From: Planctomycetota bacterium
Lineage (GTDB): Bacteria > Planctomycetota > Planctomycetia > Gemmatales > Gemmataceae
Assembly (NCBI GenBank): GCA_016195405.1
Contig: JACPZP010000181.1
Location: 1 to 43,510, forward strand
DNA: 43,510 nt
Direction of reading: 5' to 3'
Part shown: positions 24,510 through 32,600 of the stretch, in pieces
How the letters are laid out: each line of letters starts with the position of its first letter
Position numbering within the stretch: position 1 is the first letter of the stretch
Notes under the pieces: generated by a model
What the model was told of the DNA's origin: nothing
Databases searched by the model: none
Seen by the model: only the letters and a program-made list of their open reading frames with translations
Made by a program: the position numbers and the translations under genes

Positions 24510-24797
24510 CTAGGGATGCAGTCCGAGTAATGTTCGACGGCGCTCATTGAGTCGATGCCGTGCGTCCTCTTTGGCCGCTTCCAGCGTGGCAAAAGGAGCT
24601 ACAGAAGCTAGTTCATTTCCAGGCAGCGTCACTTTCCAATCCCATCCTTGGTCCGTCTTGGCGCCTTTGAAGCTGCCCCCGCTTGGGCAATTCATGTTGA
24701 ATCCGTCTGCTCCCGGATCGTTCCATGCATCCATTTCGAGTATCTGTAGGATTGAGTCGGCTTCAATCTGGTCACGGTTCTCTGATTCATTGGCCAT
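24510..24797 (-). CDS. small hypothetical protein overlapping the kinase end
   Basis: ATG 24797 opens a 95-residue acidic protein: MANESENRDQIEADSILQIL, a middle part with GWDWKVTLPGNELASVAPFA and a helical end with TLEAAKEDARHRLNERRRTL. It looks like a compact alpha/beta domain. The first 106 bases overlap the kinase frame, whose C-terminal end is unlike other kinases there. So this is probably the real gene in the overlap, and the kinase tail the accidental one. No function recognised. Confidence 0.6.
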   Translation of the reverse strand: MANESENRDQIEADSILQILEMDAWNDPGADGFNMNCPSGGSFKGAKTDQGWDWKVTLPGNELASVAPFATLEAAKEDARHRLNERRRTLLGLHP

Positions 24798-25768
24798 GAT
24801 GATCTTGTCCCAGTTGTGACTTCGGCCGGAATCTGCAATCGATTCGCAGGGTTGCGCGCCAACATCTTGGCGAGGACTTGCTCCAATGCGGCTGGGACAT
24901 CAGGCCGGCTCTTGCGCACCGGCGGCGCCTCCCCCATCAATCGCGCGCTGATCTTCTCAACGGCATCGTCGTAGGGAAAGGGTGGATTGCCCGTCAACAA
25001 ATAGAACAGCGAACCGCCCAGACTGTAAATGTCGGCTCGGATGTCAGCCGTGAGCGCATTGTCCGCCTGCTCGGGGGCGACGTAGTCCACGGTGCCGACG
25101 ATGTTGCCTAGCTGGGTCAAGCGATGCCCATTAGTGCTTTCACTGTCTATGCGCGCCAGCCCAAAGTCCAGTATCTTGATGACCGGCGGCTCTTCGGGAT
25201 GGGGCCGAGTCACGATGAGGTTGCCGGGCTTGATGTCCCGGTGGACGAGGCCTTTCTCGTGGGCGTGTTGCAATCCGAGCGCCGCCTGGCGGATGTAATC
25301 GCAAGCTTTCGCTACCGGCAAGGGACCGGATTGCTGAACCAACTTCGCAAGGTCGATGCCCTCCACGTACTCCATGACCAGAAAGTGCGTTTCGCCGATT
25401 TGGCTGACGTCGAAGGCGATCACGATGTTTGGATGCGATAGCTTCGCGACCGCCCGAACCTCGCGATAGAAGCCGACGATGCGGTCCATGCCGACGTGGA
25501 ATGCCTTGAACACCTGTCCCATGCCGCCTTCGCCAAGCCTATCCAAAAGACGGTACGGGCCGAGAACAAGGTCTTCGCCCCGCCCTTGGAGAATTTGGTT
25601 TGCCTGATAAGGTGTGAGCCAGTTGCGGTCAACCAGGGCGCGGCCAAGCGCTCGGGCATCGGCGAATCCTGTGTTGCCGTTCACGCCTAGTTCTTGCGAC
25701 TGAGACGGCGTCAAGAACGCGTGTTCCCGCAGGAATGTCAAAAGCTCCGCGGGGCTTGGAAGGGGCAT
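24692..25768 (-). CDS. Hanks-type Ser/Thr kinase lacking the VAIK segment
   Basis: From ATG 25768 (GTG 25774 also possible) the 358-residue product has the planctomycete N-terminal module (FLTPSQSQEL, WLTPYQANQILQGRGEDLVL) and then a kinase domain: P-loop LGEGGMGQVFKA (~79-89), HRDIKPGN (Asp179), DFGLA (Asp201), APEQ and DIYSLGGSLFYLLTG. Between residues 98 and 99 (near 25474) the text jumps from MDRIV to GFYREVRAVAKLSHPN. The stretch with the ATP-contacting VAIK Lys, about 16-20 residues, is absent. After residue ~316 the sequence loses kinase character, so the C-terminal lobe and any sensor domain are missing. Probably inactive. Confidence 0.85.
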   Translation of the reverse strand: MPLPSPAELLTFLREHAFLTPSQSQELGVNGNTGFADARALGRALVDRNWLTPYQANQILQGRGEDLVLGPYRLLDRLGEGGMGQVFKAFHVGMDRIVGFYREVRAVAKLSHPNIVIAFDVSQIGETHFLVMEYVEGIDLAKLVQQSGPLPVAKACDYIRQAALGLQHAHEKGLVHRDIKPGNLIVTRPHPEEPPVIKILDFGLARIDSESTNGHRLTQLGNIVGTVDYVAPEQADNALTADIRADIYSLGGSLFYLLTGNPPFPYDDAVEKISARLMGEAPPVRKSRPDVPAALEQVLAKMLARNPANRLQIPAEVTTGTRSSWPMNQRTVTRLKPTQSYRYSKWMHGTIREQTDST

Positions 25769-25849
25769 AGGCACACCGGATTGTAGCTAATTGAAACACC
25801 CGATATGCTACTGGTGTCGCGTCCGGAATGCCAACATTAAGTGCTCAAT

Positions 25850-25898
25850 TTATCAAAAGAACAGGGACAGGAGATTCCCGGAGGAATCTGCCTGTCCC
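25850..25898 (-). terminator. probable terminator after the PPC-thioredoxin gene
   Basis: GGGACAGG (25864-25871) pairs with CCTGTCCC (25891-25898), with an inner GATTCC/GGAATC pairing. On the minus strand the hairpin is followed by TGTTCTTTTG. It lies 35 bases past the stop of the minus-strand thioredoxin gene. Confidence 0.6.
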
Positions 25899-25933
25899 GA
25901 GATCGGTCGAACTCGCGCGGCGCCGCGACAGAA

Positions 25934-26905
25934 TTACTTCTCCGCCACCAGTTTCTTGATCTCATTGTGGAGATCTTCCGCGTTGGCTTGGCCGGAGCCC
26001 ACGCGCACCATGCGGACGATGCCGGTGCGGTCGATCAGCACGGCGTGGGGAATGCCGTTGACGCGAAAGTCCTTGCCGGCCTTGCCCCAGTTCTCCTTGC
26101 TCGTGGCCAAAAGCCGATGGGTCAGGTTGTGATACGCGGCGAACTCCTTGAGCATGCCGTGCTCTTCTTCGGCCGTCATGGGCGATTCGAGCTTTTTCAG
26201 CTTCCCTTTCTCCTTGTCAAAGCCGAGCTGCTCGTAATAGGTGGTAACGCCGAGAATCTCGAATCCATCCTTCTGGTATTCCTTGGTCCATTCGCGCAGG
26301 TGGGGGAAAGTCTGGATGCAGGGGCCGCACCACACCGCCCAGAAGTCCACCAAGACGACCTTGCCCTTAAGCTCGGACAGCTTTTTGGTTTCGCCGTTGA
26401 GGGCAAACTGGCCGACGAGCTGCGGCGCCGGCTTGCCGATCAGCTCGAAGAACGGGTCCGCCTTGGCCAATTCTTCCTCGGTGCCTGTGCGGGCAGTCAG
26501 CGTGTAGCTCCCCGGCTTCTTATCCAGGCAGGTGGCAATGATGCGATAGGCGCCATCCTCGAGCGCTTTGTAGACGATCCGTGAATCGAGCGTGCCCGGA
26601 CCGGAATCATCATTGAGGGCCACCTGTTTGCCGGCGGAATTCTCCAGGCGCAGCACCGAGTCGAAATCCTTGCTCGCCATGTCGATGACGTAAATGGTGT
26701 TGGCCTTCATCTTGTATTCATGGACTTTGTGCGGGCTGCCTTTGAAGACCTTGTCCTTGGGATCTTCATCGGTCAGCTTGCCCTCGACTTTCAGAGCGCC
26801 GTTGGCCTGCTTGTCCTGCGCGAGAACGGCGGGAAGAGGGAGCGCTGCCAAGAAGCCAAATGCCAAGAAGGCAATTGCCAGGGCACCAATCAAACTGCGA
26901 ATCAT
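25934..26905 (-). CDS. secreted PPC-thioredoxin (TlpA-like) fusion
   Basis: AGGAGA lies 6 bases before ATG 26905. The 323-residue protein has a signal peptide (hydrophobic core to residue ~28, AQ cleavage), a PPC-like beta domain (residues ~38-140; FDSVLRLENSAGKQVALNDD) and a thioredoxin/redoxin domain with WCGPC (Cys193, Cys196) and the cis-Pro motif GIPHAVLID. TlpA/ResA-like proteins reduce or exchange disulfides in exported proteins. The PPC domain likely targets it to an extracytoplasmic partner; a free-standing PPC protein is encoded at 17557-18045. Confidence 0.88.
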   Translation of the reverse strand: MIRSLIGALAIAFLAFGFLAALPLPAVLAQDKQANGALKVEGKLTDEDPKDKVFKGSPHKVHEYKMKANTIYVIDMASKDFDSVLRLENSAGKQVALNDDSGPGTLDSRIVYKALEDGAYRIIATCLDKKPGSYTLTARTGTEEELAKADPFFELIGKPAPQLVGQFALNGETKKLSELKGKVVLVDFWAVWCGPCIQTFPHLREWTKEYQKDGFEILGVTTYYEQLGFDKEKGKLKKLESPMTAEEEHGMLKEFAAYHNLTHRLLATSKENWGKAGKDFRVNGIPHAVLIDRTGIVRMVRVGSGQANAEDLHNEIKKLVAEK

Positions 26906-27506
26906 GAGAGTTCTCCTAAAGGTGTGGATGCTCGCGATAAGGTGACGTCACTTGGGATTACGGAGTAGGTCCGCTGCGGCGATGAAGGCGATTGTAGGAG
27001 CGGACCGGGCACGCCGTCGCCGTTTAGCGAACTCAGGTAAAGCCCGTTCGTTGCGAATGAGAGCGCAGAGCGCGCTCCGAGGAAGGAACAAGGGGTTGTG
27101 TCGAGCAATGCATGAAGACACCGCTGCGGAAACCAGCAAGTACGCTCACATTATCCAGAGACGCCGTACGAAAAGCAAGGTTTCGACGCGTCGCCGGAGA
27201 ATTTCTAACACTTGCCAATTGCGTATCAGTGTCCTATCATTAGGAGTGTTCGTGGGTCTTGCAGAATATTCATGGCCGTGATGACCTCGCCGTTATCTCT
27301 TCCCTTGCATTTCTCTTTTCCCAGATCACCAAAAGCGGTTTCAAACCTTGTAGCCGCAGGTTTCAACCTGCGAAATTCGCAGCCTGAAGGCAGCGGCCAC
27401 GGGTTTTGAAACCGCTTCTAAGAACTGATTGAAGCAATTCATGCGGCGGCGTTAGCCTACTGTGGGCGTAGCTGGTTTGCGTGATTTTCACTGAAGGAGC
27501 CCCAAA
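26906..27506. other. long intergenic stretch with a nested inverted repeat
   Basis: About 600 bases lie between the thioredoxin gene and the RRM gene. The only clear structure is the inverted repeat at 27333-27417. Short open frames, including one of about 109 codons from 26952, have basic, low-complexity translations and no domain. The AAGGAG of the RRM gene lies at the right end. Confidence 0.6.
27333..27417. repeat. 85-bp nested inverted repeat (REP/MITE-like)
   Basis: Outer arms AAGCGGTTTCAAACC (27333-27347) and GGGTTTTGAAACCGCTT (27401-27417) pair. Inside, GTAGCCGC pairs with GCGGCCAC with one mismatch, CGCAGGTT (27355-27362) pairs with AACCTGCG (27365-27372), and CTGAAGGCAG forms a small stem. 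The whole unit could fold as a branched cruciform. Confidence 0.7.
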
Positions 27507-27845
27507 GTGGCTAAGAAACTTTATGTCGGCAACCTATCCTATGGCACGACCGACGCCGATCTCCAAAACTTGTTTGCGCCGCACGGCGCCGTCGAGTCCG
27601 CCCAGGTCATCAAGGACCGCGACACGGGCCGCTCGAAGGGCTTCGGCTTCGTCGAGATGGGCGATGGCAACCAAGCGCAGGCCGCCATCGCCGCCCTCAA
27701 TGGCCACGAGGTCGAGGGGCGAGCGTTGACCGTCAATGAGGCCCGGCCGCGCGAAGATCGCGGCGGCAACCGAGGTTCGTTCGGCGGTGGCCGCAGCACG
27801 TCCGGCGGTAGCCGTGCTAGTTTCGGCGGCGGCAGACGCTACTAG
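27507..27845 (+). CDS. RRM-domain RNA-binding protein
   Basis: The GTG at 27507 has AAGGAG 8 bases upstream. The 112-residue protein has one RNA-recognition motif with RNP2 LYVGNL and RNP1 KGFGFVEM, then a Gly/Arg/Ser-rich tail (GGNRGSFGGGRS, ASFGGGRRY). Such short RRM-plus-Gly-rich proteins are known from cyanobacteria and Planctomycetota and bind single-stranded RNA, often in cold response. The stop TAG lies in the first unit of a 13-bp tandem duplication. Confidence 0.92.
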   Translation: MAKKLYVGNLSYGTTDADLQNLFAPHGAVESAQVIKDRDTGRSKGFGFVEMGDGNQAQAAIAALNGHEVEGRALTVNEARPREDRGGNRGSFGGGRSTSGGSRASFGGGRRY

Positions 27846-27857
27846 CAGACGCTACTA
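27832..27857 (+). repeat. 13-bp tandem duplication at the RRM gene stop
   Basis: GCAGACGCTACTA occurs twice in direct succession (27832-27844, 27845-27857), followed by GCACTAG. The RRM stop codon spans the junction. Confidence 0.85.
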
Positions 27858-27885
27858 GCACTAGTGTCCTGAATTGGAAATTCAT

Positions 27886-27996
27886 TACGGCGACGCCCTT
27901 GCTGTTCCAGCGGCCGCCGTAACGGCGTGCGCCGGCGCCGGAGAACGCTGACGCTCGGTGTTTCTTCTTGAAGATTCGCCAGGCGATGACATTCAA
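27886..27996 (-). pseudogene. RES-domain toxin, N-terminal fragment
   Basis: On the minus strand, TTG 27996 overlaps the second stop of the antitoxin remnant (TTGA). The frame reads LNVIAWRIFKKKHRASAFSG and GARRYGGRWNSKGVAV, the unmistakable start of RES toxins, which degrade NAD or ADP-ribosylate. After about 37 residues similarity ends abruptly near 27886 and the remaining ~100 residues are missing. The break lies next to the 13-bp duplication after the RRM gene, so a deletion joined the RRM 3' flank to the truncated toxin. Confidence 0.8.
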
Positions 27997-28445
27997 GAAT
28001 AGACCCCGAATTCGAGCCGGCCGATGAGGTCTTCTACGGCACGGGCGCCGATTTCCGACTCCGCGAGTTCCAAAGGAGGCTAGTGTGCCAAGGCTTTGGC
28101 GGGGGCGCGCAACCAATTTAGGGCCGCAACTTTGTTTCCCTCGAACAGCTCGACTGTTTTGTCGAAGAGTCCGGCCAGCCGCAGTAGGCGTTCTGACTCG
28201 AGTTGGGTCAAGGCGCCTTGGCGTTTGCGCCTGGCCAAGGTCCGCGGCGGAATCCGCAAGACTCGGGAAACGTCAGCAAAGGTCAGGCCGGTCTTACTTG
28301 CGAAGCCAGCCAGTTTGGAGAACGGCAATCCCGAGTTCAAACGCTTAACGAGCGCCAAAATGTCATGGTCTTCCAATTCAAGGCTCGCGAGAACCTTTCT
28401 GGAGACGATCGGCTGCCCTGCGCGTTTTCCCTTAAGCGTTGCCAT
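27993..28445 (-). pseudogene. ParS/MbcA/Xre-type antitoxin with premature amber stop
   Basis: The frame from ATG 28445 encodes FADVSRVLRIPPRTLARRKR and LAGLFDKTVELFEGNKVAAL, the Xre-MbcA-ParS antitoxin domain. It then meets a TAG at 28080-28082 after ALAH. The same frame continues PPLELAESEIGARAVEDLIG and RLEFGVYS to TGA at 27993-27995, exactly the toxin-binding end of this family. A single codon change therefore removes the C-terminal 28 residues. Its partner is the truncated RES toxin directly downstream. Confidence 0.85.
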
Positions 28446-28584
28446 AGGTGTCTATCATAGCTGCCAATTGGCATCTCTGCCAAGGCATCTTGAACCCGCC
28501 TCTGGTCGTCCCGGCCGATCGCCCCCATCCCAATCGTCGCGATAAGGGCGATCAAACTATTAGTGTTATTAATTGTATTGTCTA

Positions 28585-28612
28585 TTGATATTAGTAACTG
28601 GCATGTTACAAT
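28585..28612 (+). promoter_or_regulatory. sigma70-like promoter of the LysR-type gene
   Basis: TTGATA (28585-28590), a 16-base spacer and TACAAT (28607-28612) form a near-consensus promoter. The ATG at 28620 follows the -10 box by 7 bases, which predicts a leaderless or near-leaderless mRNA. The surrounding AT-rich, repeat-like stretch (TTAGTGTTATTAAT, TATTGATATTAGTAA) could bind the regulator itself. Confidence 0.55.
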
Positions 28613-28619
28613 CCACAGC

Positions 28620-29576
28620 ATGCACCTGGCGTCCTTGCAAGTGTTCTGCGACGTCGCCCGCTGCCGCAGCTTCTCGCGGGCGGCCGACGCCAACCACGTC
28701 ACCCAGTCGGCCGTCAGCCAGATCGTCTCCCAGCTCGAAAAACGCATGCAGGCGCGGCTGGTCGATCGCTCCACGCGGCCTTTGCAATTGACCGCCCAGG
28801 GTCAAACCTTCTACGAAGGCGCGAAGACGATTCTCGAGCAATATCGCGTTCTGGAAGCGACGATTCGCAACGCCGAAGCGGAGATAGCCGGCACGGTGCG
28901 GGTGGCGGCCATCTACTCGGTGGGCCTGGGCGACATGGGCGACTATGTCGAGCGCTTTCAGGCCGCGTTGCCCAATGCGCTCGTCTATGTCGATTACCTG
29001 CACCCCGACCGTGTTTATGAACGTGTGCTGGAAGGGACCGCCGACCTGGGCCTGGTGTCGTTTCCGCGACAGTCGGGCAAGCTGATCGCAGTGCCCTGGC
29101 GCGACGAAGAAATGGTGTTGGCCGCCGCGCCCAGTCACCCTCTGGCCCGCCGGTCCAGCGTCGCCCCCGCCCAGCTCAGCGGCGAGAAGTATGTCCATTT
29201 CGATCGCAATCTCGTGATCCGCAAGGAGATTGACCGCTTCCTCCGTGAACAAGACGTAACTGTCGATGTGATTGCCGAATTCGACAACATCGAGAATATC
29301 AAGCAGGCCGTGGCGGTGGGCGCCGGCGTGTCGCTTCTGCCCGAGCCGACATTGCGCCGCGAAATCGAAGCGCGAACGCTGGCCGCGCTAGCTCTGGGAA
29401 ACGCGCGCTTGTGGCGGCCTCTGGGCATCATCCATCGGCGGCGTCCCGGACTGAACCTCGCCGCCCGCCGATTCCTCGAACTCCTTCGTGACAAAACCAC
29501 CTCGCCCAAGTCGGCCCGCAACACCGGCCACAACGGTTTCGCCAAGAACGGCGCGCATAAACTCAAGTCGCGCTAA
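28620..29576 (+). CDS. LysR-family transcriptional regulator
   Basis: From ATG 28620 the 318-residue protein begins MHLASLQVFCDVARCRSFSR with the LysR winged helix (SAVSQIVSQLEKRMQARLVD, residues ~28-50) and a periplasmic-binding-like effector domain (GTVRVAAIYSVGLGDMGDYV; AVGAGVSLLPEP). The C-terminal 30 residues are a basic, Ser/Asn-rich tail. It ends 29 bases before gltB, on the same strand, so it is probably co-transcribed with and regulates gltBD. The closest known roles are CysB/CbbR/GltC-like control; the effector is unknown. Confidence 0.9.
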   Translation: MHLASLQVFCDVARCRSFSRAADANHVTQSAVSQIVSQLEKRMQARLVDRSTRPLQLTAQGQTFYEGAKTILEQYRVLEATIRNAEAEIAGTVRVAAIYSVGLGDMGDYVERFQAALPNALVYVDYLHPDRVYERVLEGTADLGLVSFPRQSGKLIAVPWRDEEMVLAAAPSHPLARRSSVAPAQLSGEKYVHFDRNLVIRKEIDRFLREQDVTVDVIAEFDNIENIKQAVAVGAGVSLLPEPTLRREIEARTLAALALGNARLWRPLGIIHRRRPGLNLAARRFLELLRDKTTSPKSARNTGHNGFAKNGAHKLKSR

Positions 29577-29605
29577 CCCGCAAGCGGCGAAGGAAGGATC
29601 GCGTC

Positions 29606-32600
29606 ATGCCGCAGATGCAACCGCGCCCGCAAGGGCTTTATGATCCGTGGTACGAGCACGATGCCTGCGGCGTCGGCTTCGTTGCCGATCTCCGCAATCG
29701 AAAATCGCACCGCGTCATCGAAGACGCCTTGCAAATTCTTCTCAACCTGGAGCACCGCGGCGCCTGCGGCTGCGAGACCAACACCGGCGACGGCGCTGGG
29801 ATTCTCGTGCAGATGCCGCATCGCTTTCTGGCAGGCGAAGCCGCCAAGCGGGGCATGACGCTTCCTGCGCCGGGCGAGTACGGCGTCGGCCTGGTCTTCT
29901 TGCCGCGCGATCCGCATGACCGCCGCCGTTGTGAGGAGTTCTTTGAAGCGGCCGTTCGAGCTGAAGGACAGGAGATGATCGGTTGGCGCGACGTGCCGAC
30001 CGACAATTCGTCTCTCGGCGCTACCGCGAAGGCTGGTGAGCCATTCATGCGGCAAATCTTCATTCGCAAGGTCGGTCTGCCAGTAGGTGCCGCGAGCCGA
30101 GCGGCAGCGGGTGAACGGGTCCGGCTCGGCTCGCCGGACCTACTCCGCTCGTCGGACCTACATGGCTCGCCGGACCTGGCGTTTGAGCGCAAGCTCTATG
30201 TCATTCGCAAGCTGGCCGAAAGGTCCATCAAGCAATCCGACATCGGCGAGCGCGACATGTTCTATGTCGTCAGCCTTTCGTCGAGGACGCTGATCTACAA
30301 GGGAATGCTCAACTCACGACAGGTCCGGCTCTACTTCTCCGACCTCTGCGACAAGACTATGGAATCGGCGCTCGCCCTGGTTCATTCGCGCTTTAGCACC
30401 AACACTTTCCCAAACTGGATGCGCGCCCATCCCTATCGGTACATCGCCCACAACGGCGAGATCAACACCCTGCGCGGCAATATCAACTGGATGCGCGCCC
30501 GCGAAAGCATGCTCGCGTCCGGACTCTTCGGTTCCGACCTCGAAAAAGTCCTGCCCGTCATCGACCCGAGCGGGAGCGACTCGGCGATGTTCGACAATGT
30601 CCTGGAGCTGCTGGTTCTGGCGGGACGCTCACTGCCGCACGCCATGATGATGATGGTCCCGGAGCCGTGGGCGGCCGACGAGACCATGAGCCCCGAGAAG
30701 AGGGCGTTCTACGAATTTCATTCGTGTCTGATGGAGCCGTGGGACGGGCCGGCCTCGATCGCATTCACCGATGGAGTCCGCATCGGCGCGGTGCTCGACC
30801 GAAACGGTCTGCGCCCGTCGCGTTATTACGTGACCAAGGATTGCCGGGTCATCATGGCTTCCGAGGTCGGCGTGCTCGACATTCCGCCGGAGAACGTCCT
30901 CAAGAAAGGCAGGCTGCAACCGGGCCGGATGCTGCTCGTCGACCTCGAGGAAGGCCGCATCATCGCCGACGACGAAATCAAGGAAAAGATCGCGGCCGAC
31001 AAGCCGTACTCCCAATGGCTGCGGGACAACATCGTCTCGCTGGCGGATTTGCCCGACGCCCCGGCGCCGCATGAGCCCGAACATGACACCGTGTTGTTGC
31101 GCCAACTAGCGTTCGGCTATACGAATGAGGACTTGCGCATCCTTCTCGCCGCCATGGCCAACGATGGATCCGAGGCGATTGGCTCGATGGGCAACGACGC
31201 GGCGTTGGCCGTCCTCAGCGATCGGCCACAGCTGCTCTACAGTTACTTCAAGCAGCTCTTCGCCCAGGTCACCAATCCGCCCATCGATTGCATCCGCGAA
31301 GAAATCGTCATGTCGATGGAATCGACCATTGGCCGCGAATACAACCTGCTCGAGCCGACGCCCGCTTCAGCAAGGCAGATCAAGCTCAAGTCATTGATGC
31401 TGCTCACGGCCGAGCTGGACAAACTGCGGCAACTCGAAGGCACCACGAATGGGCGGTTCAAATCGCGGACGCTGCCGATCCTGTTCAATCCGAAAGAAGG
31501 CGCCGCGGGGTTGGAGCGTGAGTTAGACGCCCTGTGCCGGCAGGCCAGTAATGCAATCGCCACAGGGACCGAGTTTCTCATTCTGTCCGATCGTGCCATC
31601 GACAAACACCAGGCGCCGATTCCGGCGCTCTTGGCCATCGCTTGCGTGCACCATCATCTAATTCGCGAGGGTACGCGCACGCAGGTCAGCTTGGTGCTGG
31701 AGACGGGCGAGCCGCGCGAGGTGCATCATTTTGCGCTTCTTGTCAGCTATGGCGCCGGCGCGGTCTGCCCGTATTTGGCGTTCGAGACGCTCGAAGACAT
31801 GGTACGCCAGGGTCATCTGACAAGAATCCACTCGAAGACGGCCATCAAGAACTTTGTCAAGGCCATCGATAAGGGCGTGCTCAAGGTGATGTCGAAGATG
31901 GGCATCTCGACGCTGCAAAGCTATTGCGGGGCTCAGGTTTTCGAAGCGATCGGACTCGCCGACCTAGTGATCGACAAGTATTTCGCCGGAACGCCATCGC
32001 GCGTCGGCGGCATCGGCCTGGATGTCATTGTCGCCGAGGCGCGTGCCCGGCACGAACACGCCTTTTCCGAGAGGCCCACCATTGGCCACACCCTCGACGT
32101 CGGCGGCCATTATCAATATCGGCGGGACGGCGAATATCACTTGTTCAACCCCGAGACGGTGCACAAGCTTCAATACGCTTGCCGGACTGGGAACTTCAAA
32201 GTCTTTCAGGAATACAGCGAGCTGATCAATAACCAAGCGAAGCGGCTGTGTACGCTGCGTGGCTTGATGGATTTCAATCTGGAAGGCCGACAGCAAGTTC
32301 CAATCGAGGAAGTGGAGCCGGTGGAGACAATCCTAAAGCGCTTCAAGACGGGGGCGATGTCGTATGGTTCGATCAGCCAGGAAGCCCATGAAACGCTGGC
32401 GATTGCCATGAACCGCATCGGCGGCAAGAGCAACACGGGCGAAGGGGGCGAGGACCCGGGCCGGTATGAGCCCGAGCCAAACGGCGACTCGAAGAACAGC
32501 GCGATCAAGCAGGTTGCCAGCGCCCGCTTCGGCGTCACCAGTGAGTATCTGGTCAATGCCCGCGAGCTGCAAATCAAAATGGCACAGGGCGCTAAGCCGG

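Noticed and set aside
24289..24513. 74-codon plus-strand ORF between the coiled-coil gene and the small gene
   Set aside because: Cys/Arg-rich sequence with no family resemblance and no ribosome site.
26952..27281. 109-codon plus-strand ORF in the gene-free stretch
   Set aside because: Translation is Arg/Ser-rich low complexity without domain, and no ribosome site is seen at its start; it looks like a chance frame in GC-rich DNA.
28080..28082. Recoding of TAG as an amino acid in the ParS-type antitoxin
   Set aside because: The partner toxin is also destroyed and other genes here use TAG as a normal stop (for example the YVTN and RRM genes), so a nonsense mutation is simpler.
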